This document shows, piece by piece, positions 1 through 6,624 of a stretch of DNA of 11,123 nt. The stretch comes from Acetofilamentum sp. (lineage in GTDB: Bacteria > Bacteroidota > Bacteroidia > Bacteroidales > JAFGXI01). Location: the NCBI GenBank assembly GCA_020720565.1, contig DYOK01000085.1:1-11123 (forward strand), given 5' to 3'. The notes under the pieces are model-generated. The model saw only the letters and a list, made by a program, of their open reading frames with translations, was not told the origin of the DNA and did no database searches. The translations under genes and the position numbers were made by a program. How positions within the stretch are numbered: position 1 is the first letter of the stretch; each line of letters opens with the position of its first letter.

Positions 1-980
1 TCGCCAAAAACCTCATCAGAAAAATCCTTTGAAACATAGGTGTGGGGATCAGACTCATTCCAAGTTACATGAATAATATGCCCCATAGTGTCAAGGTATT
101 CAGGAACAATATTCCAACGCCAAACATCATTTCCAAAACCTGTTGTATCGACATACAATTGTACCGCATTGTTACAGGTGATTTCGTCGAGTGTGGTATT
201 TAGCTCGAAAGTATCTTGTACAAAAGTGACGTGTACCATATCAGAATCTTCGCACATTTGATTCACTTCATGCCAAACAAATATCCACTCGCCATATCCT
301 GTAATAGCTACTACAGCTGAGTCATCATAGATGTCAGTATCCATGGTTTGGTGATTGAAGAAAATGGCCGATTCGGCTGGTTCGCTTCCTAAGTATTGTT
401 GAGCAGTCCAATACCCTCCAAAAGTTGTTTGACCAATAAATTGGTATAAGTTACCGCAAACATTAGTAGAATCCTCATAATCAAAAGCTGTTGGGGGCTC
501 TAGATAAGTGATTCTTACGTGAGCGGTATCTGAGCAAACACCATTATCGAGTACCCAAGTACTGACGTGTGCCCCATAACCTAATGAGGAAGAAATGGTT
601 AAGCTTGTGTTAGGGGCATTGACATTTGTGTAGAAATAACCAGGAGTTGCAACCCAATGTCCTGTTTCACCACTCGAAGGCGCAAGGGCTTGCATGGTAT
701 AGGTCCAACCACACACAAAATCATCGGCACCTGCGTTGGCATCAGGATTTTGAAGAAATGTAACAGTTTTTGCAACTGCAGTTGTACATCCACCGTTTAT
801 TTCAGTCCATGTAAATGTGTAATTTCCAAAATGTGAAACTTCGACTAAAGGATCTAGAATGTTATTACCACCAACGAAATTTGCAGTTCCACCTGTTGGA
901 GGCGTATAAGACCAGTATCCGTTATTGCCTGGTGTTGTCCAACCGTTTAGTACATCCAGATTGTATAATTTTCCACAAAC
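1..980 (-). repeat. Protein-level tandem repeats in the giant surface protein
   Basis: Four successive segments beginning at residues 550 (VCGKLY), 638 (VCGWTY), 723 (VCGNLY) and 817 (TCNNAVQLY) share one pattern: a Cys-Gly start followed by an aromatic residue, a Trp after about 20-25 residues (GYWSY, GHWVA, GYWTA, VWRWN), a G-x-[YF/H]-x-[FSV]-x-W strand (GNYTFTWTE, GAHVSTWVL, GEWIFVWHE), a second Cys, and a V-x-[VI]-T-[FY] exit strand (KTVTFLQ, HVRITYLE, HVHVTFVQ-like). Unit lengths are about 88, 85 and 94 residues; the fourth is cut by the window edge. The units are diverged, not recent DNA duplications. They look like Ig-like beta-sandwich modules with one likely disulphide each. The pattern is seen directly; the fold is inferred. 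Confidence 0.65.
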
Positions 981-2627
981 AGTCTCATTTGCTCCAATGC
1001 TTGGAGCGGGATCTATACAGCATACCGAGGCGTCATCGGGTCTAAAGGTTACATTAATGGTTGTATCGTATGCACATCCAAAATTATCAGTTACAACGAA
1101 GCTAAAAGGTCTGGTTTCGTCAACAGTAGTACCCAATTGAGGATTGGGAAATTGTGCACCATATGTACCAACTGCTGAATAAGAACCAGTTGCTCCTGAA
1201 GTAATGACGTTAAGCGGAGCTTGTGATGCATCCCATGATGTTGGAGTGTATGTATTTTGATAAGACCAGGGATTTGGAAATAAGGTTTGTGAAAAGTCAA
1301 TCCACCAACTGCAGATATATCCATTATCGGAACTCCAGTTATCTTGTATTGAAATGGTCCAAGTTCCATTTAAAGGACAACCTACAAGACCTGCAAAAGA
1401 TTCGTCTGGCAAATAAGCACCTGCTGGCAAAGTACCGCCAGAGGCCTGTGTCCAAGTTTCGGCAGCTGTTGATGTCCACCCATAGTCCCAGCATGTACCT
1501 TGGCTTAGATTGCCATCATCATCTACAGGAACACCTAAAAAAGTTCCTCCACCGTTCGAAAAAGTATGCAAAACAATGGACTGTCCGTTCGGACAAGCGA
1601 TGCTTAAGTTAAGGTCACCCATAAAAGAGTGCTCCATAGATACCCAAATACCGTTAAGTAAATTGGCATTGGTTAGCGTAGCTCCTGCATCAAAAATATC
1701 GTATGTGATGTTAGTGGTGTATATTGCACCATTACCATCAGGTAAAAATGTTGTGTTAGCATAAACTGGAGGCACAGAGCTAAAGAAAGGTTCTGAACTA
1801 ACTTGGCCAATTAACGGCACAGGATCGCCTTGGCAGTAAGTCCAAATGTTATTCGATGTTCCTGTGCCATCAAATGTTGGATGGATTGACATTCTAACGT
1901 GAGGAGTGACGACGTTGGTGTTAACACAACCAAATTGGTCGGTTACTTCTAAAGATGGGGCATATCCAGCGGGAGCTCCAGGGTATGTATGCGATATACT
2001 TTGTGTAGTGTAATTTGTGCCATCTCTCATATTCCAATTATAAGCACATGAGGCTGCAGTTTGGTCATAACCCCAACCATGAGCATCTAAGTATGCTTGG
2101 TCTGGAAATGCAACAGTAGCATTCATAGTAAAGTTGTATGGGCTACACAAATCTATATTGTCACCATTAGCTGCTGGACTCGACGTAAAACCAACTTGAA
2201 TCTCTTGACAGCAAAAATTGTAATTCACCGTGGCATTGAAAGACAATGTACTTACGCAATTGACAACTAAAGTCATACATCCCGAAAGGTTGGTGCAATT
2301 GGTTGTCATAGCGAATGCTGAAGAAAAGTTTGCATCACTATATACTGCAATAACTGGGGCAGATGTATTATCACCATCATATACTGTAACTGTATTGCCA
2401 TTGGGGACACTAAAACCATCAGGAAATGTAAGTGAGACATGATGATCGGAATAACCCGAAGGGGCACAAATGGTTATGGTATGAGAACTACCGGCGGTTA
2501 ACCCAGTGGCAATAATATGATCGCCAGTTTGAGCTGCTACAGAGCCCCCATTAGTAACTAAAAAGTCTGTGGCATAACTATTCACAAAAACAAATAGGAA
2601 TGCTAATGAAACGATTATTTTTTTCAT
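1..2627 (-). CDS. Giant secreted multidomain surface protein (CUB, PKD, P-domain, repeats), C-terminus outside window
   Basis: The frame is open from ATG at 2627 to the left edge, 875 codons without a stop; I translated it by hand. Residues 1-19 are a signal peptide (MKKIIVSLAFLFVFVNSYA, cleavage before Thr20). Residues about 22-142 resemble a CUB domain, with a TVYDG core, cysteines 54, 111, 117, 124, 139 and 140, and an SGC turn. Residues about 150-245 form a PKD-type domain (YNWNMRDGT, then SHTYPGAP, then EVTDQFGC). Residues about 285-446 match a proprotein-convertase P-domain (GDLNLSIACPNG from 337; NGTWTISIQD ending at 429; SWWIDF ending at 445). After another Ig/PKD-like stretch come at least four units of about 85-94 residues starting near 550, 638, 723 and 817. 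Such mosaics in Bacteroidota are usually exported by the type IX secretion system and anchored by a C-terminal sorting domain; that end is not visible, so T9SS export is inference. It could be an adhesin, a gliding-type surface protein or a scaffold. No catalytic domain is seen in this part. Confidence 0.85.
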   Translation of the reverse strand, partial: MKKIIVSLAFLFVFVNSYATDFLVTNGGSVAAQTGDHIIATGLTAGSSHTITICAPSGYSDHHVSLTFPDGFSVPNGNTVTVYDGDNTSAPVIAVYSDANFSSAFAMTTNCTNLSGCMTLVVNCVSTLSFNATVNYNFCCQEIQVGFTSSPAANGDNIDLCSPYNFTMNATVAFPDQAYLDAHGWGYDQTAASCAYNWNMRDGTNYTTQSISHTYPGAPAGYAPSLEVTDQFGCVNTNVVTPHVRMSIHPTFDGTGTSNNIWTYCQGDPVPLIGQVSSEPFFSSVPPVYANTTFLPDGNGAIYTTNITYDIFDAGATLTNANLLNGIWVSMEHSFMGDLNLSIACPNGQSIVLHTFSNGGGTFLGVPVDDDGNLSQGTCWDYGWTSTAAETWTQASGGTLPAGAYLPDESFAGLVGCPLNGTWTISIQDNWSSDNGYICSWWIDFSQTLFPNPWSYQNTYTPTSWDASQAPLNVITSGATGSYSAVGTYGAQFPNPQLGTTVDETRPFSFVVTDNFGCAYDTTINVTFRPDDASVCCIDPAPSIGANETVCGKLYNLDVLNGWTTPGNNGYWSYTPPTGGTANFVGGNNILDPLVEVSHFGNYTFTWTEINGGCTTAVAKTVTFLQNPDANAGADDFVCGWTYTMQALAPSSGETGHWVATPGYFYTNVNAPNTSLTISSSLGYGAHVSTWVLDNGVCSDTAHVRITYLEPPTAFDYEDSTNVCGNLYQFIGQTTFGGYWTAQQYLGSEPAESAIFFNHQTMDTDIYDDSAVVAITGYGEWIFVWHEVNQMCEDSDMVHVTFVQDTFELNTTLDEITCNNAVQLYVDTTGFGNDVWRWNIVPEYLDTMGHIIHVTWNESDPHTYVSKDFSDEVFG

Positions 2628-2630
2628 GGC

Positions 2631-3059
2631 TTAGCGTTTTTGTGATTCTAAATGTTTTTTATATCGTCTCTCAATTTCTGATTGAGAAAGCATCATCAAA
2701 ATTTTTCCTTGCGTCCCGATGGTATAGTAGGTATGTTTTATACCTGGTTTGCAATTAAACAAGTATGGATTAAATTGATCCAAATCTGCTGGTGTTAAGG
2801 TGTAACTCAAAACAGCACCTGTTTGTAAATCGACAAAATGAAGCTCCTGGGTAGGAATATCTTTTCCTTCAGGTTTGACGATAAATTGGTAGGAGTTTGC
2901 GACGTAAAAGTTGAGGTAGTCAATTGTACCTGGAGCATTACGTTCCATTTGTTCTAAACTACTTGCCGAATAGACTTGCAAAAGTCTTTGGTCGTAGTTT
3001 TGTGCTTTGAGTTCTACTACAAAGAAGAGCAGAAGCACCGAGAGTAACTTGATTTTCAT
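2631..3059 (-). CDS. Small secreted protein of unknown function, partner of the giant surface protein
   Basis: This 142-residue protein starts at ATG 3059. Residues 1-19 are a signal peptide (MKIKLLSVLLLFFVVELKA) with cleavage before Gln20, so it is exported across the inner membrane; no lipobox Cys is present. The mature 123 residues contain a YLNFYVANSY stretch (48-57), one cysteine (C103), a YYTIGTQGKILMM stretch (111-123) and a basic, charged C-terminal helix (SEIERRYKKHLESQKR). I cannot assign a Pfam family. From memory, similar short secreted proteins with a Y-L-N-F-Y motif and a late G-x-x-G-K-[IL]-L motif occur next to large surface proteins in Bacteroidota, but this is unverified. 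The stop codon is 3 bases before the ATG of the giant protein gene, so the two are almost certainly cotranscribed and possibly translationally coupled. A role in secretion, folding or anchoring of the large protein is inference only. Confidence 0.85.
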   Translation of the reverse strand: MKIKLLSVLLLFFVVELKAQNYDQRLLQVYSASSLEQMERNAPGTIDYLNFYVANSYQFIVKPEGKDIPTQELHFVDLQTGAVLSYTLTPADLDQFNPYLFNCKPGIKHTYYTIGTQGKILMMLSQSEIERRYKKHLESQKR

Positions 3060-3109
3060 ATGTTTATGTGTAATTTAACATTTTATAAGAACCCTATAGA
3101 CAGATCTAA

Positions 3110-3238
3110 TTAGATTTTGGTTGCCTTAAATTTAAATATTTTTTTAAATTTACCCCAACTAGAAAAGAATTGCTCTTGCGAATGTGCTGTTCCAAACAGA
3201 AAAAGCACAAGTATAAATAAAATCAGCTTGTTCGTAAT
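3110..3238 (-). pseudogene. Signal-peptide-like small frame without canonical start (remnant or non-ATG gene)
   Basis: Reading from an ATT at 3238 to TAA at 3110-3112 gives 42 residues: MTNKLILFILVLFLFGTAHS (first residue assumed Met), then QEQFFSSWGKFKKIFKFKATKI. The first part is an ideal signal peptide: a Lys at position 4, a hydrophobic core of 11-12 residues, and an A-H-S|Q cleavage site in the style of this phylum. The tail of 22 residues is rich in Lys and Phe. The frame is open further upstream only to a TGA at about 3265, and contains no ATG, GTG or TTG before the hydrophobic core. Either it is the 5' end of a decayed exported gene whose ATG mutated, or a small gene using ATT, or chance in a pyrimidine-rich stretch. 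It lies 50 bases upstream of the 142-residue gene on the same strand. Confidence 0.3.
3127..3158 (-). promoter_or_regulatory. Candidate Bacteroidota promoter for the secreted-protein unit
   Basis: On the minus strand a TTG (3158-3156) is followed after 21 bases by TAAATTTA (3134-3127), close to the TAnnTTTG -7 element. Transcription would begin about 60 bases before the ATG at 3059. The region is very AT-rich, so a chance match is possible, and the element overlaps the cryptic 42-codon frame, so the two calls compete. Confidence 0.3.
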
Positions 3239-3442
3239 TGTTAGACCCCCAAGTCTTAATAGTCAAATCGCGAAATTTGAGCGAATGAGACTGATGGAAT
3301 ACCGCAAATGGATGTTTCATCGCAAGTTTGTTAGTATGTGTTCTACAAAGATAATACATTGTTTCAATTGGCCATGCGTATTATAAAAATTATAATTGCA
3401 CCAAACACATGTATCCATAATTCTGAGGCCAAATGGTCTCAT
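3239..3442. other. Intergenic stretch between the surface-protein unit and nrdJ
   Basis: Together with the flanking leader (3060-3496) this is about 437 bases without a conventional gene. It holds the cryptic signal-peptide frame, the two candidate promoter elements and the nrdJ terminator listed separately. Open frames on both strands between 3117 and 3390 show no recognisable domain or signal and read as non-coding. Confidence 0.6.
3346..3353 (-). promoter_or_regulatory. Exact TAnnTTTG -7 element (minus strand)
   Basis: TATCTTTG on the minus strand is an exact match to the Bacteroidota -7 consensus. No TTG is found at the ideal upstream distance (only TGG around 3374-3372), so it is incomplete as a promoter. 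If active, the transcript would include the cryptic 42-codon frame, the 142-residue gene and the giant gene, with a leader of about 280 bases to the first ATG gene. Confidence 0.3.
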
Positions 3443-3474
3443 AAAAAAGCCCCTCGATAAATTCGAAGGGCTTT
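3443..3474 (-). terminator. Intrinsic terminator of the nrdJ transcript
   Basis: On the minus strand AAAGCCCTTCGA pairs with TCGAGGGGCTTT (12 pairs, one G-U) around a 5-base loop (ATTTA), and the 3' arm runs into six T residues. It begins 23 bases after the stop codon of the ribonucleotide reductase gene, the expected place and orientation. It also separates this gene from the surface-protein unit that follows on the same strand. Confidence 0.88.
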
Positions 3475-3496
3475 GGAAATATAGGAGTTGTATGAA

Positions 3497-6052
3497 TTAA
3501 CCACATTTCGAGTATCCACAAGAGTTGCACGATAAGCAACCTTCTTTGTACTCCATGGTATCCTCTTTGCCGCATTCTGGGCAAATGCTTCCCGATTTGG
3601 CTTTGGTGCCATCTTGAATGTATTTTTTAAGGGCACGTTCTACGCCAGCTTTCCAACTGTTGATGCTATCGTTGTCGAGTTGCAGCGACGACACCAAGTT
3701 AATTACATAGGTAATGGGCATTTTGTAGCGGAGCACGCCAGAAATCAATTTGGCATAGTTCCAATATTCTTTATCGAACAAACGCGATAGACCGCCTAAA
3801 GTATTTTCGTACCCATGTTTATCGATGTATTGGAAGTCGTAACGCGACTTGTCGTTTTCGTCTTTTACTTTGATAATGCGTCCACGCTCAACCGATGCTG
3901 GGAATATTAACACGTCTTCTTCTACTTTACCAGTAAATACTTCGTATGGTTCGCCATCGAGTAAACCCACAAATGCAATCCACTTTTCGTTATTGTTATT
4001 GAAACGAACCACATCGGCTTCGAGAATACTAGGCCGTTTTCTGACTTCGTTTACAACTTGCTCTTTGGCTTTTTTGCTTTCTTTGGTCGAAATTAAGACC
4101 CCAGATCGCGAACCATCGCGATACACGGTTACGCCTTTACAACCCGACTCCCAAGCGGTCATGTAAACTTTACCAACCAACTCTTTGGTGGCATCGGCAG
4201 GTAAATTAACGGTAACAGAAATACTGTGGTCGATCCATTTTTGAACACGGCCTTGCATTTTTACTTTAGCAACCCAATCGACATCGTTCGATGTGGCACC
4301 AAAGTAAGGCGATTTTTCGACCAGTTCGTTAATTTGATCGAACGACAAGCTTTCAATATTTTTGGTTTCGTAGCCGTTCATTTCGAGCCAAGTGATGAAT
4401 TTATGATGGAATACATTGTACTCTTCCCAAAAATCGCCCACTTCGTCTTTAATTAAAGTCGATACATCGACTTGAGCATCGTTCGGGTTGACTTTACGAC
4501 GGCGACGATACACAGGCAAAAATACAGGTTCGATGCCCGAAGTGGTTTGCGACATCATACTGGTGGTACCGGTAGGGGCAATGGTAAGCAAAGAAATATT
4601 GCGTCGACCATATTTTTCCATATCGGCCATCAAATCGGGATCGGCTTCGGCCAAACGTTTGATGAATGGATTGTTTTTTTCGCGTTGAAAATCGTAAATT
4701 TTAAATTCGCCACGTTCGCGAGCCATTTGTACCGACGAACGGTAAGCCGCTAGAGCCAGGGCTTTATGCACTTCGACCGAAAAATCGACGGCATTATCGC
4801 TACCATAAATAAGACCTAATGCCGCCAACATATCGCCTTCGGCTGTGGTTCCTACCCCTGTTCTTCGGCCTTCTTCTGCTTTAATTTTAATGTTATTCCA
4901 TAAGTTGCGCTCGACCCGTTTAATTTCGAGGCTTTCGGGGTCGGCATCAATTTTTAATATAATAGCATCAATTTTTTCAATTTCCAAATCGATAATATCG
5001 TCCATAATGCGTTGTGCCGCAATCACATGTTTGCCGAATAATTCGAAATTGAATTTGGCTTGAGGCGTAAAAGGATTTTCGACATAACTGTATAAGTTGA
5101 TGGCCAATAAGCGACAAGAGTCGTATGGGCACAATGGAATTTCGCCACAAGGATTGGTCGAAACTGTTTTGTAGCCTAAATCGGCATACGAATCGGCAAC
5201 CGACTCACGGATGACGGTGTCCCAAAATAAAATACCCGGTTCGGCCGATTTCCATGCGTTATAAACAATCTTGTCCCACAATTTTTTGGCATCAATTTCT
5301 TTGTCGTAAATTGGGTTCGGTTTTTCGATAGGATATTGTTGCAAGTAGGGTTTTTCGTCTTTAACCGACTGCATAAAGGCGTCGTCAATTTTAACCGAAA
5401 CGTTGGCACCCGTTACTTTGGTGCTGTCTGTTTTGGCATCGACAAAATCTTCGCTATCGGGGTGTTTGATCGAAACACTTAACATTAACGCTCCACGACG
5501 GCCATCTTGTGCCACCTCGCGGGTCGAATTCGAAAAACGCTCCATAAATGGAACTAATCCAGTTGAGGTTAATGCAGAATTTAGCACCGGGCTACCTTTG
5601 GGACGAATGTGCGACAAGTCGTGCCCCACACCGCCACGACGCTTCATCAATTGAACTTGCTCTTGGTCAATTTTCAGAATTCCGCCATATGAATCTGAGT
5701 TACCGTCGTTGCCGATTACAAAACAGTTCGACAAAGACACCACTTGTTCGTTATTGCCAATTCCCGACATGGGGCCACCTTGTGGAATGATATATTTGAA
5801 ATGCGAGAGCAAATCAAAAATTTCTTCCGTTGACATGGGGTTTTTATATTTGCTTTCGACACGTGCAATTTCGCTAGCAATTCGCCAATGCATATCGTCG
5901 GGTGTTTTCTCGAATATACTACCATCTGATGATTTGAGGGCGTACTTGTTAACCCACACACGAGCTGCTAACTCGTCGCCCTTAAAATATGCTGTGGTGG
6001 CTTTAAAAGCGTCGTCGTACGAATAGACTTGTTTTGTTTTTTTTGAACTCAT
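3497..6052 (-). CDS. nrdJ: Adenosylcobalamin-dependent (class II) ribonucleoside-diphosphate reductase
   Basis: It reduces ribonucleotides to deoxyribonucleotides in the cytoplasm using coenzyme B12 as radical source, without needing oxygen or a small subunit. With the start at ATG 6052 (MSSKKTKQ) the protein has 851 residues. Visible features: redox Cys110 in SLSNCF; the NPCGE active site at 300-304 (Asn300, thiyl-radical Cys302, Glu304); Cys313 eleven residues later, matching the C408/C419 spacing of the class II enzyme; RRTGVGTTAEGD (396-407); the phosphate-binding APTGTTS (492-498) and SGIEPVF (505-511); GCKGVTVYRDGSR (637-649); a TSCPD-like region about 680-815; and a C-terminal zinc-ribbon/redox tail with Cys 824, 827, 839, 842, 845 and 850 (CPECG, CLSCNSCGYSKCG). 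No catalytic residue is missing. The frame stays open upstream (ATG 6082, ATG 6238, TTG 6241), but those 63 extra residues look unrelated to the family and a promoter candidate lies at 6076-6109, so I prefer 6052. The gene stands alone, followed by its own terminator. Confidence 0.95.
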   Translation of the reverse strand: MSSKKTKQVYSYDDAFKATTAYFKGDELAARVWVNKYALKSSDGSIFEKTPDDMHWRIASEIARVESKYKNPMSTEEIFDLLSHFKYIIPQGGPMSGIGNNEQVVSLSNCFVIGNDGNSDSYGGILKIDQEQVQLMKRRGGVGHDLSHIRPKGSPVLNSALTSTGLVPFMERFSNSTREVAQDGRRGALMLSVSIKHPDSEDFVDAKTDSTKVTGANVSVKIDDAFMQSVKDEKPYLQQYPIEKPNPIYDKEIDAKKLWDKIVYNAWKSAEPGILFWDTVIRESVADSYADLGYKTVSTNPCGEIPLCPYDSCRLLAINLYSYVENPFTPQAKFNFELFGKHVIAAQRIMDDIIDLEIEKIDAIILKIDADPESLEIKRVERNLWNNIKIKAEEGRRTGVGTTAEGDMLAALGLIYGSDNAVDFSVEVHKALALAAYRSSVQMARERGEFKIYDFQREKNNPFIKRLAEADPDLMADMEKYGRRNISLLTIAPTGTTSMMSQTTSGIEPVFLPVYRRRRKVNPNDAQVDVSTLIKDEVGDFWEEYNVFHHKFITWLEMNGYETKNIESLSFDQINELVEKSPYFGATSNDVDWVAKVKMQGRVQKWIDHSISVTVNLPADATKELVGKVYMTAWESGCKGVTVYRDGSRSGVLISTKESKKAKEQVVNEVRKRPSILEADVVRFNNNNEKWIAFVGLLDGEPYEVFTGKVEEDVLIFPASVERGRIIKVKDENDKSRYDFQYIDKHGYENTLGGLSRLFDKEYWNYAKLISGVLRYKMPITYVINLVSSLQLDNDSINSWKAGVERALKKYIQDGTKAKSGSICPECGKEDTMEYKEGCLSCNSCGYSKCG

Positions 6053-6075
6053 ATCTTTGGTTGCACTGTCTTTGA

Positions 6076-6109
6076 CTAACATAATTCGTAATATCTTTGT
6101 GAAATTCAA
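6076..6109 (-). promoter_or_regulatory. Candidate nrdJ promoter
   Basis: On the minus strand TTG (6109-6107) lies 23 bases before TATGTTAG (6083-6076), one mismatch from TAnnTTTG. Transcription would start near 6070, giving a leader of about 18 bases to the ATG at 6052. This supports the shorter protein start, because the alternative ATG at 6082 would lie inside the -7 element. It is a consensus match only. Confidence 0.3.
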
Positions 6110-6459
6110 TAATTTAGAATAGAATTGGGATTTTTCCAAAAGGCTTTGCAAGGTAGAAAAATGAAGTCGGTTTTCTAACGATTTGTTTTTAACAGCCCGT
6201 TGAAAACTTAGTTTTATACCACTTTTAGCACCATTCATCAAACCTTTGCCGAATTACTAACAATACACTATGGAAAACTTTTGTTGCTAATTTGAAGATT
6301 TGGCCAAGCTGTTTAGCCATTTTTTGTAAGTCGTTTTGAAAGATAACACAGAATATATATCGCTGAAAATGAATAGTATACAATTTTAATGTCGATAACT
6401 CGTTTGTACTCCGTATCAGATAATGAATGCATTACAACTTTATGGAGAATTAATTGGGT

Positions 6460-6490
6460 TTGCCATACTCCACTATAATGTATAATTTAG
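6460..6490 (+). promoter_or_regulatory. Candidate envC promoter
   Basis: TTG (6460-6462) is followed after 20 bases by TAATTTAG (6483-6490), one mismatch from the TAnnTTTG element. The predicted start near 6496 gives a leader of about 115-130 bases that would contain the GCTTCG/CGAAGC pairing in part and the 9-bp hairpin in full. Confidence 0.35.
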
Positions 6491-6545
6491 CTTCGTAATC
6501 TGGTGGGCTATATGCCAAGTTAAAACACTTTCGTACCGAAGCGAT

Positions 6546-6574
6546 TAGGCTTTTGGGCGAAATATAAAAGCCTA
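6546..6574 (+). repeat. Perfect 9-bp inverted repeat in the envC leader
   Basis: TAGGCTTTT (6546-6554) and AAAAGCCTA (6566-6574) are exact reverse complements around an 11-base loop (GGGCGAAATAT). No T-tract follows on either strand, so it is not a typical terminator. It ends 35 bases before ATG 6610 and 50 before ATG 6625, so it could be a leader hairpin affecting translation or RNA stability, or a protein-binding dyad. Confidence 0.55.
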
Positions 6575-6624
6575 CAATGAGGTGAAATTTGGCCTTGAAA
6601 GACACGAAAATGACATTTATCGAC

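Larger units (their letters stand above)
6242..6609. other. Intergenic region between divergent nrdJ and envC
   Basis: About 350-570 bases, depending on the starts chosen, separate the two divergent genes. No open frame here has coding character. The right half (6440-6575) is rich in inverted repeats: TGGAG (6443-6447) with CTCCA (6468-6472), GCTTCG (6490-6495) with CGAAGC (6537-6542), and the 9-bp hairpin listed separately. The left half (6242-6440) shows nothing I can name; the ACACAGAATATATAT stretch near 6346 is not a convincing NrdR box. Confidence 0.6.

Noticed and set aside
1223..1612. 129-codon open frame on the plus strand
   Set aside because: It is antisense to the P-domain of the surface protein, and the translation has no recognisable features.
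3159..3386. Two overlapping open frames on opposite strands (66 and 89 codons)
   Set aside because: No signal, domain or start context; the only coding-like signal in this stretch is in a third frame, the cryptic signal peptide.
6053..6241. N-terminal extension of the ribonucleotide reductase from TTG 6241 or ATG 6238
   Set aside because: The 63 residues do not resemble the family N-terminus, which begins naturally at MSSKKTKQ; kept only as an alternative start.
6340..6366. Possible NrdR box (ACACAGAATATATAT)
   Set aside because: Only the left half fits the consensus, there is no tandem second box, and it lies nearly 300 bases from the preferred nrdJ start.
6546..6574. 9-bp hairpin as an intrinsic terminator
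   Set aside because: Neither strand has a T-tract after the stem, and it lies upstream of a gene instead of after one.
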